Of a stretch of DNA of 64,000 nucleotides, positions 7,323 to 14,900 are shown one piece after another. The translations under genes and the position numbers were made by a program. Origin of the DNA: Gammaproteobacteria bacterium (lineage in GTDB: Bacteria > Pseudomonadota > Gammaproteobacteria > Pseudomonadales > Pseudohongiellaceae). The DNA is taken from the NCBI GenBank assembly GCA_009844085.1, contig VYCF01000017.1, forward strand, positions 29,453 through 93,452, in the 5' to 3' direction. Positions within the stretch are counted from its first letter, which is position 1. Each line of letters opens with the position of its first letter. The notes beneath the pieces are model-generated. The model made no database searches. It was not told the origin of the DNA and worked only from the letters and a program-made list of their open reading frames with translations.

Positions 7323-9434
7323 CTAGCCGAGGAATCCGATGGATTTCGGGCGATTCGGCTTCGCGTCGCATTCGGCCCGCAGCATGGCCGCGAGCGTGTC
7401 GGGCTCTCCCAGGCAGCCGAGCACATCGGCTTTCTTGCGCACCACGGCAAAGTCTCCCGGCGTCAAGCCCGAGATCAGATTCAACCCGGTCGGCGGTTCC
7501 AGAGCGAAGAACTTGCCGAACGCGAAGCGAGCCTGCTCCGCCGTCAGGTAATCCAACCCGATCTTGAACGTGAAGCGCCGCAAGGTCGCCTCGTCGAGCC
7601 GGTCGACGAAGTTCGTCGTGCAGGCGAACGGCAGCGGGTGGCTTTCCATCCAGGTCAGCATTTCATTTACCTGGCTAACTTCCCAACTTCTTTCCGCTCG
7701 TCGGCGATCCGACAGCAGCGAATCCGCCTCGTCAAAGATTAAGAAGGCTTCAGCATCGCGGGCCTCGGCAAACGCGCCGGCGATGAGCCGCTCGGTCTGG
7801 CCCACCCACATGGACTTGAGGTCCGATGCGCGTTTATGTATGACCTCCAGCCCAAGACGTTCCGCCAGGTATCTGGCGAACGCGCTTTTTCCGGTTCCCG
7901 GCGGCCCTTGCAGGCAGAGCGAAAAATCGCGTCTTGCAGTGGATACGATTCGGCCGGCCAGCAACTCCGGGTCGGTGTCGGCCCGAATCAGGTCCAGTTC
8001 AAACTCGGCCGGGGCTTGCTGTGGCGGCTTGTTGGAACCCAGGAGTTTTGAAAGACTGCGAACGCCGAAGCGTACGGTGTCCAGGCTGCCGTCTCCTATG
8101 CGCGCCGCCGCAGTCGCACCGGCGGCCAATGCCGGCGTGGCGTCGAATTCCCGGGCCAGTTCTCGCACTTCATTGGGTGCCGCAGCAATGTTGTTCCTTT
8201 CAAGTTGCCGGACCCAGACGCGCTCTCTGATGCTGGCATCGGGCTTGCGCAATTCCAGCGCAAACATCATGCGCCGAAGTATTGTGGGACTGACCGAAAG
8301 GGCGTCGTTCATGGTCCAGAGAATCGGGACCGGTGTTTCTTCCAGCAGCCGGTGCATGAACACCTTGGACTCGCCCTGGCGATGGCCCGTCCCGATTTTC
8401 GGCCCGAAAATCGCCGCGAGATCAAGCGTATCTCCAAGCAAATCTTCCATCTCATCGAACAGCAACAGGGAATTGCTGTCGTTTGCGAGCAATCGCTGGG
8501 CCACGATCAACTCCTGCTGCCGGTCCTTGCGGGAAGGCTCGAAACCGTCGTCGTCCGCCTCGCCGGCGGCGTACAGCGTTACGCCAAGACGCTCGGCCAG
8601 CACTTTGCAGAATTCCGTCTTGCCGGTTCCGGGGGTGCCATATAGCAAGATGTTCACTCCTTTTGCCCGGCTTTCCAGCGCACCCTTCAATAGCGTTTCG
8701 ATATGGTCCCGGTGCTTGGCGATATGGTCGAAATCGCTCCACTCCAGTTCGCTCGCCGAGGCGGAATCGAACAGGATTCGCATGATGTCCGTTGTATTGT
8801 TGCCGGGTTCGTTGACGAGCCGAAGCAGCCAGCACGGCACATCGAGGTCGCCGTCCCGGTCGATCTGGACCAGGCCCGAGCGCACCAGCGGCGAATTGGA
8901 TCCCAACCGCGATTGGATGCTCCGCGGTCTGCGTCCGAGCAGTATCGACATCACATAACCGGACACATGGAGTTGATTCATTCGGGGACCGGGCCGATCG
9001 AAAATATCGTCGATCAGAGACTCGAATGCGTAATGGGTGGCGTAACGCAGCAACAGTTCGAGCACCTCCCGGTCGAGTGCGCTCAGGCCAGTGGCCTTGC
9101 CGAGCCGACGTAGCCGCCGGGCCGTACGATCCGCACTTGGCGCTCTGGTGGGAAGTGCGGTCTGAAGCGATTCACGGACATTTTCGAGGGTTTTCGCGTT
9201 TACAGGCGTCTTCTTGTCGCGCTGTCGATTTACCTTTCGTCGGTACTTTCTCAAGTTCCTGCTGTCATGGAGCTTCGTCTCGCTTGCTTTAACATTGCAC
9301 GCGTATTCGTGCTTGGGCCACTCGGCCGCCATCCATTCGACTAAGCCCTCGGCTTCCGGGGATCTGCGGTCGACTCCCGCAGCGATGTTGACGAGACAGG
9401 TTTGCAATAGGTAGCTTTCGTAAGCATTCAGCAT
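7323..9434 (-). CDS. Tandem AAA+ ATPase of unknown role, paired with a WYL regulator
   Basis: 703 residues with two AAA+ modules. Module 1: Walker A GTPGTGKT (266-273), Walker B LLLFDEMED (323-331), sensor TMND (374-377). Module 2: Walker A GPPGTGKS (510-517), Walker B FLIFDEADS (564-572) and an RR pair at 619-620 that could be the arginine finger. Both look catalytically intact. The first 250 residues carry no motif I recognise, apart from a basic patch near 60-75. The ATG has a strong SD (GGAGG, 8 nt). There is no signal peptide or membrane segment. A substrate remodeller or defence ATPase is plausible; the function is inferred only from context. Confidence 0.85.
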   Translation of the reverse strand: MLNAYESYLLQTCLVNIAAGVDRRSPEAEGLVEWMAAEWPKHEYACNVKASETKLHDSRNLRKYRRKVNRQRDKKTPVNAKTLENVRESLQTALPTRAPSADRTARRLRRLGKATGLSALDREVLELLLRYATHYAFESLIDDIFDRPGPRMNQLHVSGYVMSILLGRRPRSIQSRLGSNSPLVRSGLVQIDRDGDLDVPCWLLRLVNEPGNNTTDIMRILFDSASASELEWSDFDHIAKHRDHIETLLKGALESRAKGVNILLYGTPGTGKTEFCKVLAERLGVTLYAAGEADDDGFEPSRKDRQQELIVAQRLLANDSNSLLLFDEMEDLLGDTLDLAAIFGPKIGTGHRQGESKVFMHRLLEETPVPILWTMNDALSVSPTILRRMMFALELRKPDASIRERVWVRQLERNNIAAAPNEVRELAREFDATPALAAGATAAARIGDGSLDTVRFGVRSLSKLLGSNKPPQQAPAEFELDLIRADTDPELLAGRIVSTARRDFSLCLQGPPGTGKSAFARYLAERLGLEVIHKRASDLKSMWVGQTERLIAGAFAEARDAEAFLIFDEADSLLSDRRRAERSWEVSQVNEMLTWMESHPLPFACTTNFVDRLDEATLRRFTFKIGLDYLTAEQARFAFGKFFALEPPTGLNLISGLTPGDFAVVRKKADVLGCLGEPDTLAAMLRAECDAKPNRPKSIGFLG

Positions 9435-9494
9435 GATCAGTTCCTCCAGGGATTTTCAGGTAAGTCCACACAACAGGTTTTAAGGCTGCGTAAA

Positions 9495-9511
9495 GGCTTT
9501 TTGGAAAAGCC
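9495..9511. other. Hairpin in the gap upstream of the AAA gene (9435-9702)
   Basis: GGCTTTT (9495-9501) pairs with AAAAGCC (9505-9511) around a 3-nt loop, in the 268-base stretch before the ATPase gene. No clear promoter or further gene was found in this stretch. The promoter of the AAA-WYL unit should lie here. Confidence 0.4.
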
Positions 9512-9702
9512 GGCGGCAAAACAGCCGCTGCGGCGTTTCCGACATGGCAACGGTAATTGCCGCATGTGTCAGATTTGGCCGCACTGAGGTGCCGGAAAAT
9601 TCGATTTGTTCGTTTCGTGTCGATGTGGGCGCTTAACCCAAACACCGGAAGAGCAGAATGAAATGTGGCGCTGTTGTCGTTTGGGCTCCCCAGCCCGGGA
9701 TT

Positions 9703-10044
9703 TCAGGGATTTTGCCGCTGCCCGCTTTCGGGCGGGTGAAAGAAGCGGACTACTTCTTCCAATCCGCCGACGCGCACCTCCACCGCCGCCGTGCGTTCTC
9801 GCAATTGTGCGATAAGTTCGCCGTTGTGCCTGATCAAATCTGCGTTGCGGTCTATGCGTTCGCCGTTCGCGTCGATTTTTTCTTCCAGTCGCTGGACGGC
9901 GTCCGCGACGGTTGCGTCCATCTCGGATTGCGCGGACTGATACAGCACCCACCCGCCCCCGGCGATTGCCAGCATTTGGACACTGGCGACAATCAGAATA
10001 GCGTTCAGAATACGGTGTGGCATATCGGGCATTTGCATCTGCAT
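9703..10044 (-). CDS. Small coiled-coil membrane protein, paralogue 1
   Basis: 113 residues: a short N-terminus (MQMQMPDMPHR), one hydrophobic helix (about 12-36), then a heptad coiled coil with Asn-led repeats (NGERIDR, NADLIRH, NGELIAQ) and a conserved end, EVRVGGLEEVVRFFHPPE. It probably oligomerises through the coil at the inner membrane. SD AAGGAG precedes the ATG. A longer paralogue lies at 12703-13152, and the similarity covers the coding and upstream sequence. It lies upstream of the AAA gene on the same strand, after which comes a 268-base gap. The family is unknown to me. Confidence 0.7.
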   Translation of the reverse strand: MQMQMPDMPHRILNAILIVASVQMLAIAGGGWVLYQSAQSEMDATVADAVQRLEEKIDANGERIDRNADLIRHNGELIAQLRERTAAVEVRVGGLEEVVRFFHPPESGQRQNP

Positions 10045-10125
10045 TCTCAGGGTCTCCTTGTCGAGAGTTGCATTCCGTGCACTTTCATTTATTATAGGTT
10101 GCCCGAAAAAGGCAAATTTTGGCGA
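9724..10125 (-). repeat. Duplicated segment, copy 1 (coiled-coil gene plus upstream region)
   Basis: This stretch aligns by eye with 12727-13235 in direct orientation. It covers the 3' end of the coding sequence (GGACTACTTCTTC...), the membrane helix region, and an upstream block with CCGTGC...CTTTCAT and the TGCC/GGCA hairpin. The two copies bracket about 2.6 kb of cargo. Confidence 0.65.
10099..10115 (-). promoter_or_regulatory. Conserved upstream hairpin, copy 1 (in gap 10045-10304)
   Basis: TTGCC (10099-10103) pairs with GGCAA (10111-10115) about 55 bases upstream of the coiled-coil gene; the same hairpin occurs at 13206-13222. Conservation in an otherwise diverged noncoding region suggests a control element. 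The rest of the gap holds the divergent upstream region of the DUF1643 gene, including an AACCGGT...ACCGGTT inverted repeat near 10217-10245. Confidence 0.45.
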
Positions 10126-10304
10126 AATTCGTTCAATGGCGCGTCCGAATCTGGCGCATCTGGCCGTTAGCCTCCGAAACTACAGGCTTGCTGTTGTATT
10201 CTTGCCAAGCTTTGTAACCGGTTGACTGACCATAGGCTAACCGAGACCGGTTCGAATGTACTGGAGATTGTTTGCGTGACCAATGAAAGCGAGCAGGAGG
10301 AAGA

Positions 10305-10895
10305 ATGAACGGCGTTGATCCACTGGCCGAACTGCTGCGCCGCGCTCCGGTCGGCGCGAGGCTGGATTCGAATCGGCTCAATCGATATTCCCTTACCCGT
10401 AAAATCGCGGATGATTTCGACGGTAGCCAAGCGAACAGGCCGATTCTGTTCTGCGGCTACAACCCTTCGACCGCTGACGAAACCACCGATGACCGTACGC
10501 TCCGGCGTGAAATCGCCTTCGCCAGAGACTTGGGCGGGACTTATCTCGTCAAAGTGAACCTGCTGTCCCAACGGGCCACGAAACCGGAGAAAATTGATAT
10601 CGCAGAGGCTGAGCGGAGTTTCGATGAGAACGTAACGCTCGTAACTGAACTGGCCGCACTGACTCTTCGGGCAGGCGGAAAAATCATTGCCGCATGGGGC
10701 ATCCCCAAGGGGCGGAAAAAGGTCCGCGCATTGGCGGCCAAAGCGGAAAACCTGCTTACCGGCAAAAGCGAGCTCGTCGGTCAATGGCAGACTTTCGGCC
10801 TTACCGGCAACGGCCACCCCCGGCACCCCCTCTATCTTCCCAAGACCGCGTGGAAAAACCTGATAGGTTTTGCGGTTCCTGCTGGAAGTGGCTAA
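10305..10895 (+). CDS. DUF1643 family protein
   Basis: 196-residue soluble protein matching DUF1643: FCGYNPSTADETTDDRTLRR near the N-terminus, GTYLVKVNLLSQRAT in the middle, an IIAAWGIPKG segment and a GHPRHPLYLP end. The family is of unknown function, often carried on plasmids, phages and genomic islands. The ATG has an excellent SD (AGGAGG, 10295-10300). It is followed after about 80 bases by the PD-(D/E)XK gene on the same strand and may be cotranscribed with it. GC is near the chromosomal level, unlike its neighbour. Confidence 0.82.
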   Translation: MNGVDPLAELLRRAPVGARLDSNRLNRYSLTRKIADDFDGSQANRPILFCGYNPSTADETTDDRTLRREIAFARDLGGTYLVKVNLLSQRATKPEKIDIAEAERSFDENVTLVTELAALTLRAGGKIIAAWGIPKGRKKVRALAAKAENLLTGKSELVGQWQTFGLTGNGHPRHPLYLPKTAWKNLIGFAVPAGSG

Positions 10896-10976
10896 GCTGC
10901 CACTGGACTTGGGTAACTGATGGAAGCGAGAAATCTCGAACAATTCTTGAGCAGTGTAGACGAGTGATTGCAAGAA

Positions 10977-12443
10977 ATGCGATTGGAATTCAAAAAAAAA
11001 GTCGAAAATCTCTTTGTTGAACTAAATCCCGCATTGGAAGCGGCGCGAAAGCTGGACCGGGAAATGAATCGTGTCTTCGCGCATCGGTTCAATGTACTCG
11101 ATTACGTCCACACCAAGGAACTCGGCCTGTCACGCATTATCGCGGACCTTTTCGACCCAAATGCCAGTCATGGGCAGGGGACGTTTTTCATAAAGTCATT
11201 GTTGACCAGATTGAAGAACGAGCGTAGTTGCGTTGTTGACGAAAAATGGCTTGATTTCGATAGTAAAGGCATACATGTAAGTTTAGAAAAGACGATTAAG
11301 GCAAATCGCCGTATTGACATTTATGTGACGATTAAGAGTAAATCAAGAACAACATACCGCCTCGCCATAGAAAACAAGCCGTATGCTGACGATCAGGAAA
11401 ATCAGGTGGCAGACTATTTGAAACATCTCAAGGAAAATGAAGAAAATTTCCTATTTATTTATTTATCCTCCCGTGGTCAAAAACCTACACAGAAAAGCCT
11501 GCCGGAGTCCGAATACCCAAAGCCCGAAAACCAAGAAAAAGATGAATGGATGAGTCCCTTTAAGATTATGGCTTATCACAATGAGGCAGGTATTGCGGAA
11601 ATAGAGTCCGATTCTACAGAAACGAACAATACAAGGGAACGGGGGGACGATACAGATGCGGATGATGAACTTGCGGACTATCGCATCTCTTTTTCCTTGG
11701 CAAATTGGTTGTCTGAGTGCCGAAAGAATTGCGAAGTTGATCGTTTGAGATCATTTCTGCGTGATGCGGAACAATTCTGCATTAAGAGATTTGGAGATAG
11801 TAACATGGTAAATGATAGTGAAATGCAGGCAGTTAAGGAAGTAATTTATTCTGGTGATATACAGAGAAATTTTGAGATCGCTATGGCAGTTAGTGGTGCA
11901 TGGCCAATTTTGGAAGAAGAGTTTTATAATAAGTATGTTTGCTTTCTCAAGAGCGAGATTGAGCAAAAATTGAAAGAAGAAGAACTTTTTGAGAATTGTA
12001 AGGTAGAATGCCGTTCCAATGGAATAGGAGCGCATCAGAACGGAATTTGGATGTTCCGAGAGGCTTGGAAACAGTATGATTTAGAGAAACAGGATGGCAG
12101 AAGAACGACAGCAATATATATGAAAAATGATCATAACGGACCAAAAACTTGGATAAGAGGAATTGCCTCACCAATTGGATTGGATGAGATGAGTGAAGTA
12201 GATAAGATCAGGCGCGAGGAACTCAAGAGTTCTTTGCAAAAAGTTTTCAAGAGAGCAACAACCGGTGATTTTTGGTTGTATTCAGAGTATGTTGATCCAA
12301 GCGTCTGGAAAAAAGAAATTCCCAAACTGGAATTAGAACTTAAAAAAGGTGGTGGAGAATTTACCAATAAACTGGTTGACAGATTTTTGGAAATAGCGCG
12401 TCTAGCGATTCCAGAGATAGACAGATTGGAGATGGGAGTATAG
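10977..12443 (+). CDS. PD-(D/E)XK nuclease superfamily protein (PDDEXK_4-like)
   Basis: About 488 residues. The nuclease core lies in the first third: RRIDIYV (Asp 114) and LAIENKPYADDQENQVADY (Glu 132, Lys 134), the D...ExK arrangement of PDDEXK_4 proteins, which are found in defence and mobile contexts. An acidic linker (about 205-225) and a long C-terminal region follow, the latter resembling no domain I know. A TTG at 10968 is an alternative start. The gene is visibly AT-rich with abundant AAA, GAA and ATT codons, against GC-rich neighbours, a clear sign of recent transfer. The catalytic residues look intact. Confidence 0.8.
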   Translation: MRLEFKKKVENLFVELNPALEAARKLDREMNRVFAHRFNVLDYVHTKELGLSRIIADLFDPNASHGQGTFFIKSLLTRLKNERSCVVDEKWLDFDSKGIHVSLEKTIKANRRIDIYVTIKSKSRTTYRLAIENKPYADDQENQVADYLKHLKENEENFLFIYLSSRGQKPTQKSLPESEYPKPENQEKDEWMSPFKIMAYHNEAGIAEIESDSTETNNTRERGDDTDADDELADYRISFSLANWLSECRKNCEVDRLRSFLRDAEQFCIKRFGDSNMVNDSEMQAVKEVIYSGDIQRNFEIAMAVSGAWPILEEEFYNKYVCFLKSEIEQKLKEEELFENCKVECRSNGIGAHQNGIWMFREAWKQYDLEKQDGRRTTAIYMKNDHNGPKTWIRGIASPIGLDEMSEVDKIRREELKSSLQKVFKRATTGDFWLYSEYVDPSVWKKEIPKLELELKKGGGEFTNKLVDRFLEIARLAIPEIDRLEMGV

Positions 12444-12487
12444 ATTTACGCGTTTTGACTGATCACGCCGAAGTGCTTGCCGTTCGG

Positions 12488-12673
12488 CTAGTCTGCGGGT
12501 CCGAGTATTTCCGTAAGTCTTTCCTGAAATTCTTTTGCCTTTGCTTGCTCATATGCTGGTAACGTGAAGAACAGTATTGCGACAAGCACGACCGTCCCCA
12601 CAAAATGGAAAGTGAGGCCAATCAGAAGCGCATACAAGAATTCGCAACATTGGCATGGGTCTTTCTCTTGCAT
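12488..12673 (-). CDS. Small single-span membrane protein
   Basis: 61 residues: MQEKDPCQCCEF with three cysteines, one hydrophobic helix (about 13-38), then a charged C-terminal helix (YEQAKAKEFQERLTEILG). A GGAG precedes the ATG. It follows the second coiled-coil gene by 29 bases on the same strand, so it may be cotranscribed. Such proteins can be toxins, antitoxins or small membrane partners; the sequence does not decide. Its 3' end converges with the nuclease gene. Confidence 0.5.
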   Translation of the reverse strand: MQEKDPCQCCEFLYALLIGLTFHFVGTVVLVAILFFTLPAYEQAKAKEFQERLTEILGPAD

Positions 12674-12702
12674 AGTTCCGGATCTCCTTGGCGACTAACG
12701 AT

Positions 12703-13152
12703 TCAGGGTTCCTGTTGCAACTGATTTTCGGGCGGGTGGAAGAACCGGACTACTTCTTCGAGGGCGCCGACGCGCACTTCCACCGCGGCCGTGCGTTCCC
12801 GAAGTTGCGTTATGAGTTCACCGTTGCGGTCGATACGTTCCGCATTTTGCATGATCAGATCCGCATTCCGAGCGATCAGTTCCGCATTGCGGTCGACGCG
12901 TTCGCCGATTTGGGCGATGAGAACCGAGTTCCGCTCCACGCGCTCACCGAGCGTGCCGATTCGTTCGCCGTTCGCGTCAATTCTCTCTTCCAGGCGCCCC
13001 ACGGCATCCGCGACAGTCGCATCCATGTCCGTGATCGCTGACTGGTACAGCACCCACCCGCCCGCGGCGGTTAAGACTAGGTGGCCTGACAGAGCGATCA
13101 GTAACGTGGTCGCGTTTCGCTGTGGTGTGTCGTCGGTTGTTGGCATCTGCAT
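12703..13152 (-). CDS. Small coiled-coil membrane protein, paralogue 2
   Basis: 149 residues, architecture as for the protein at 9703-10044: MQMP start, one membrane helix (VLTAAGGWVLYQSA), then a coiled coil, ending in VRVGALEEVVRFFHPPE. Here the coil is longer, with about eight heptads, several led by Asn (NSVLIAQ, NAELIAR, NADLIMQ, NAERIDR), so it differs from its paralogue by heptad gain or loss. The start at 13152 is preferred: AAGGA lies 9 bases upstream, and the paralogue starts at the same place. An ATG at 13170 is possible. Confidence 0.7.
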   Translation of the reverse strand: MQMPTTDDTPQRNATTLLIALSGHLVLTAAGGWVLYQSAITDMDATVADAVGRLEERIDANGERIGTLGERVERNSVLIAQIGERVDRNAELIARNADLIMQNAERIDRNGELITQLRERTAAVEVRVGALEEVVRFFHPPENQLQQEP

Positions 13153-13235
13153 CTTGGATATCCTTGGCAAGGGGTTGCTTTCCGTGCCCTTTCATATAGG
13201 ACGGGTTGCCTGAAAAAGGCAAGTTTTCGACGGAA
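12727..13235 (-). repeat. Duplicated segment, copy 2 (coiled-coil gene plus upstream region)
   Basis: Direct-orientation counterpart of 9724-10125. It contains extra heptad-coding units in the middle, so the copies differ in length mainly within the coil. Upstream blocks CCGTGC-CTTTCAT and the TTGCC/GGCAA hairpin are shared. Confidence 0.65.
13206..13222 (-). promoter_or_regulatory. Conserved upstream hairpin, copy 2
   Basis: TTGCC (13206-13210) pairs with GGCAA (13218-13222), about 54 bases upstream of the second coiled-coil gene, matching the element at 10099-10115. The remaining sequence to 13382 shows no gene I can support. Confidence 0.45.
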
Positions 13236-13382
13236 ATAATTCGAAAGGCCGTGACCCGTTGAGCCGCAGTTGGCGGTTGTGGACCGACCGGCGGAAGGGT
13301 TCCCGGGACGGTGCCGGCGAATTGCATCGCAGGTCGGGCATATTGCCGGTCTTTGTAGTACACTGCCATTGCGGCAGCGTTT

Positions 13383-13410
13383 TTGCGCTCCTGTAACATA
13401 TTGATATAAA
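13383..13410 (+). promoter_or_regulatory. Candidate dnaB promoter (TTGCGC-N16-TATAAA)
   Basis: A -35 TTGCGC (13383-13388) and a -10 TATAAA (13405-13410) lie about 65 bases before dnaB, in a locally AT-rich patch. A private promoter makes sense because the island separates dnaB from the rpsF-rplI operon. Confidence 0.5.
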
Positions 13411-13475
13411 TAGATAATTTCGGCAGCCGAGCGAGCCCGCCAATTTGGGCCGCACCACCGCCGGAAGGTCGGATC

Positions 13476-14900
13476 ATGGCCACAGCAGCGCAACCCTTCC
13501 CGGATCCCAGCGAAGACTCCGAATCGCGGCAACTCAGCGTTCCTCCGCATTCCCGCGACGCCGAACAGGCAGTTCTCGGCGGGCTGATGCTCGTTGGCGA
13601 GAGTTGGTTCGAGGCATCGGATCTGCTGCTCGCCGAAGACTTCTATTTCCCCGAGCATCGTCAAATCTACGAGGCAATGCTGGAGCAGGACAGGGACGGC
13701 AAACCCATCGACACGCTGACCCTGGCCGAGTTGCTGATTTCCCATGGAAAACTGGAAGCCGCCGGGGGTGCGGGTTATCTCGGCGATCTTGCGGAGAACG
13801 CCCGCGGCACGGCGAATCTGCGGCACTACGCTGAAATCGTTCACGACCGGGCCGTGTTGCGCAAGCTGATCGGCGCCGGCAATAAGATCATCGACAATTG
13901 CTACAACACCGAAGGCGCTCCGGTCACGGAAATTCTCGACCAGGCCGAACAGCGGATATTCGGCATCGCCAATGAGCGTCCCAAGGACAAGGGACCCGAA
14001 GCGCTCAATCCATTGCTGGGTAAAGCCATGGATCGAATCGAGGAGTTGAGGACATCGGGTTCCGATCTCACCGGCATGTCCAGCGGTTTCGTCGATCTAG
14101 ACAGAATTACTTCCGGCTGGCAGAAATCCGATCTCATCGTGGTAGCAGGCCGGCCGTCCATGGGCAAGACGGCGTTTGCCATGAACGCAGTCGAACACGC
14201 AATTTTGCATCAGGAACTGCCAGTGCTCGTCTTCAGCCTCGAAATGCCGGCGCAAAGCCTGATCTTTCGTATGCTCTCCTCGGTCGGGCGCATCGATCAT
14301 TCGAAAATCCGGGTCGGTAAGCTGTCCGCCAATGAGCTTTCCAAACTGGATGGGACCATGCGCCGGCTGAAGGACAAACCCTTGTATATCGATGACGCTT
14401 CCGGACTCTCGCCAACCGACATGCGCGCCCGCGCGCGCCGCATTTGCCAGCAGCATGACGGCGAGCTGGGACTTATCGTGGTGGACTATCTGCAACTCAT
14501 GCACCTGAGTAGAACGACGGAAAACCGCGTCGGAGAAATCTCGGAGATTTCCAGGTCCATGAAACTGATGGCGCGTGAGTTCGAATGCCCGGTGATGGCG
14601 CTGTCGCAATTGAATCGTGGCCTCGAACAACGGCCGAACAAGCGACCGATCATGTCGGACCTGCGCGAATCCGGCGCCATCGAGCAGGACGCGGACCTGA
14701 TCGTTTTTCTATATCGCGAAGAGGTATATAAGAAGGAAGACACCAAGGAAGAAGACAAGGGAGTTGCCGAAGTCATCATTGGCAAGCACCGCAACGGCGA
14801 AATCGGAACCGTGAAACTGAGTTTCCTGCACAATCTCACAAAATTCGAAAACCTTGCGAGGCAGGACGATTTCTCCCGCTATCACGATCCGCAAGCATGA
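13476..14900 (+). CDS. dnaB: Replicative DNA helicase DnaB
   Basis: Hexameric 5'-3' helicase that unwinds DNA at the replication fork. The N-terminal domain (PPHSRDAEQAVLGGLM...) is followed by a linker and the RecA-like ATPase domain, with Walker A GRPSMGKT (225-232), LGLIVVDYLQLM (Walker B) and the ALSQLNRGLEQR and SDLRESGAIEQDAD motifs. At 474 residues it is normal, with no intein. It overlaps alr by ATGA. A chromosomal lambda-P-like protein at 44979-45662 is a possible loader. Confidence 0.98.
   Translation: MATAAQPFPDPSEDSESRQLSVPPHSRDAEQAVLGGLMLVGESWFEASDLLLAEDFYFPEHRQIYEAMLEQDRDGKPIDTLTLAELLISHGKLEAAGGAGYLGDLAENARGTANLRHYAEIVHDRAVLRKLIGAGNKIIDNCYNTEGAPVTEILDQAEQRIFGIANERPKDKGPEALNPLLGKAMDRIEELRTSGSDLTGMSSGFVDLDRITSGWQKSDLIVVAGRPSMGKTAFAMNAVEHAILHQELPVLVFSLEMPAQSLIFRMLSSVGRIDHSKIRVGKLSANELSKLDGTMRRLKDKPLYIDDASGLSPTDMRARARRICQQHDGELGLIVVDYLQLMHLSRTTENRVGEISEISRSMKLMAREFECPVMALSQLNRGLEQRPNKRPIMSDLRESGAIEQDADLIVFLYREEVYKKEDTKEEDKGVAEVIIGKHRNGEIGTVKLSFLHNLTKFENLARQDDFSRYHDPQA

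Noticed and set aside
10217..10245. AACCGGT...ACCGGTT dyad as a phage attachment core
   Set aside because: There is no second copy at the other island edge and no integrase gene; it is more likely an operator or chance.
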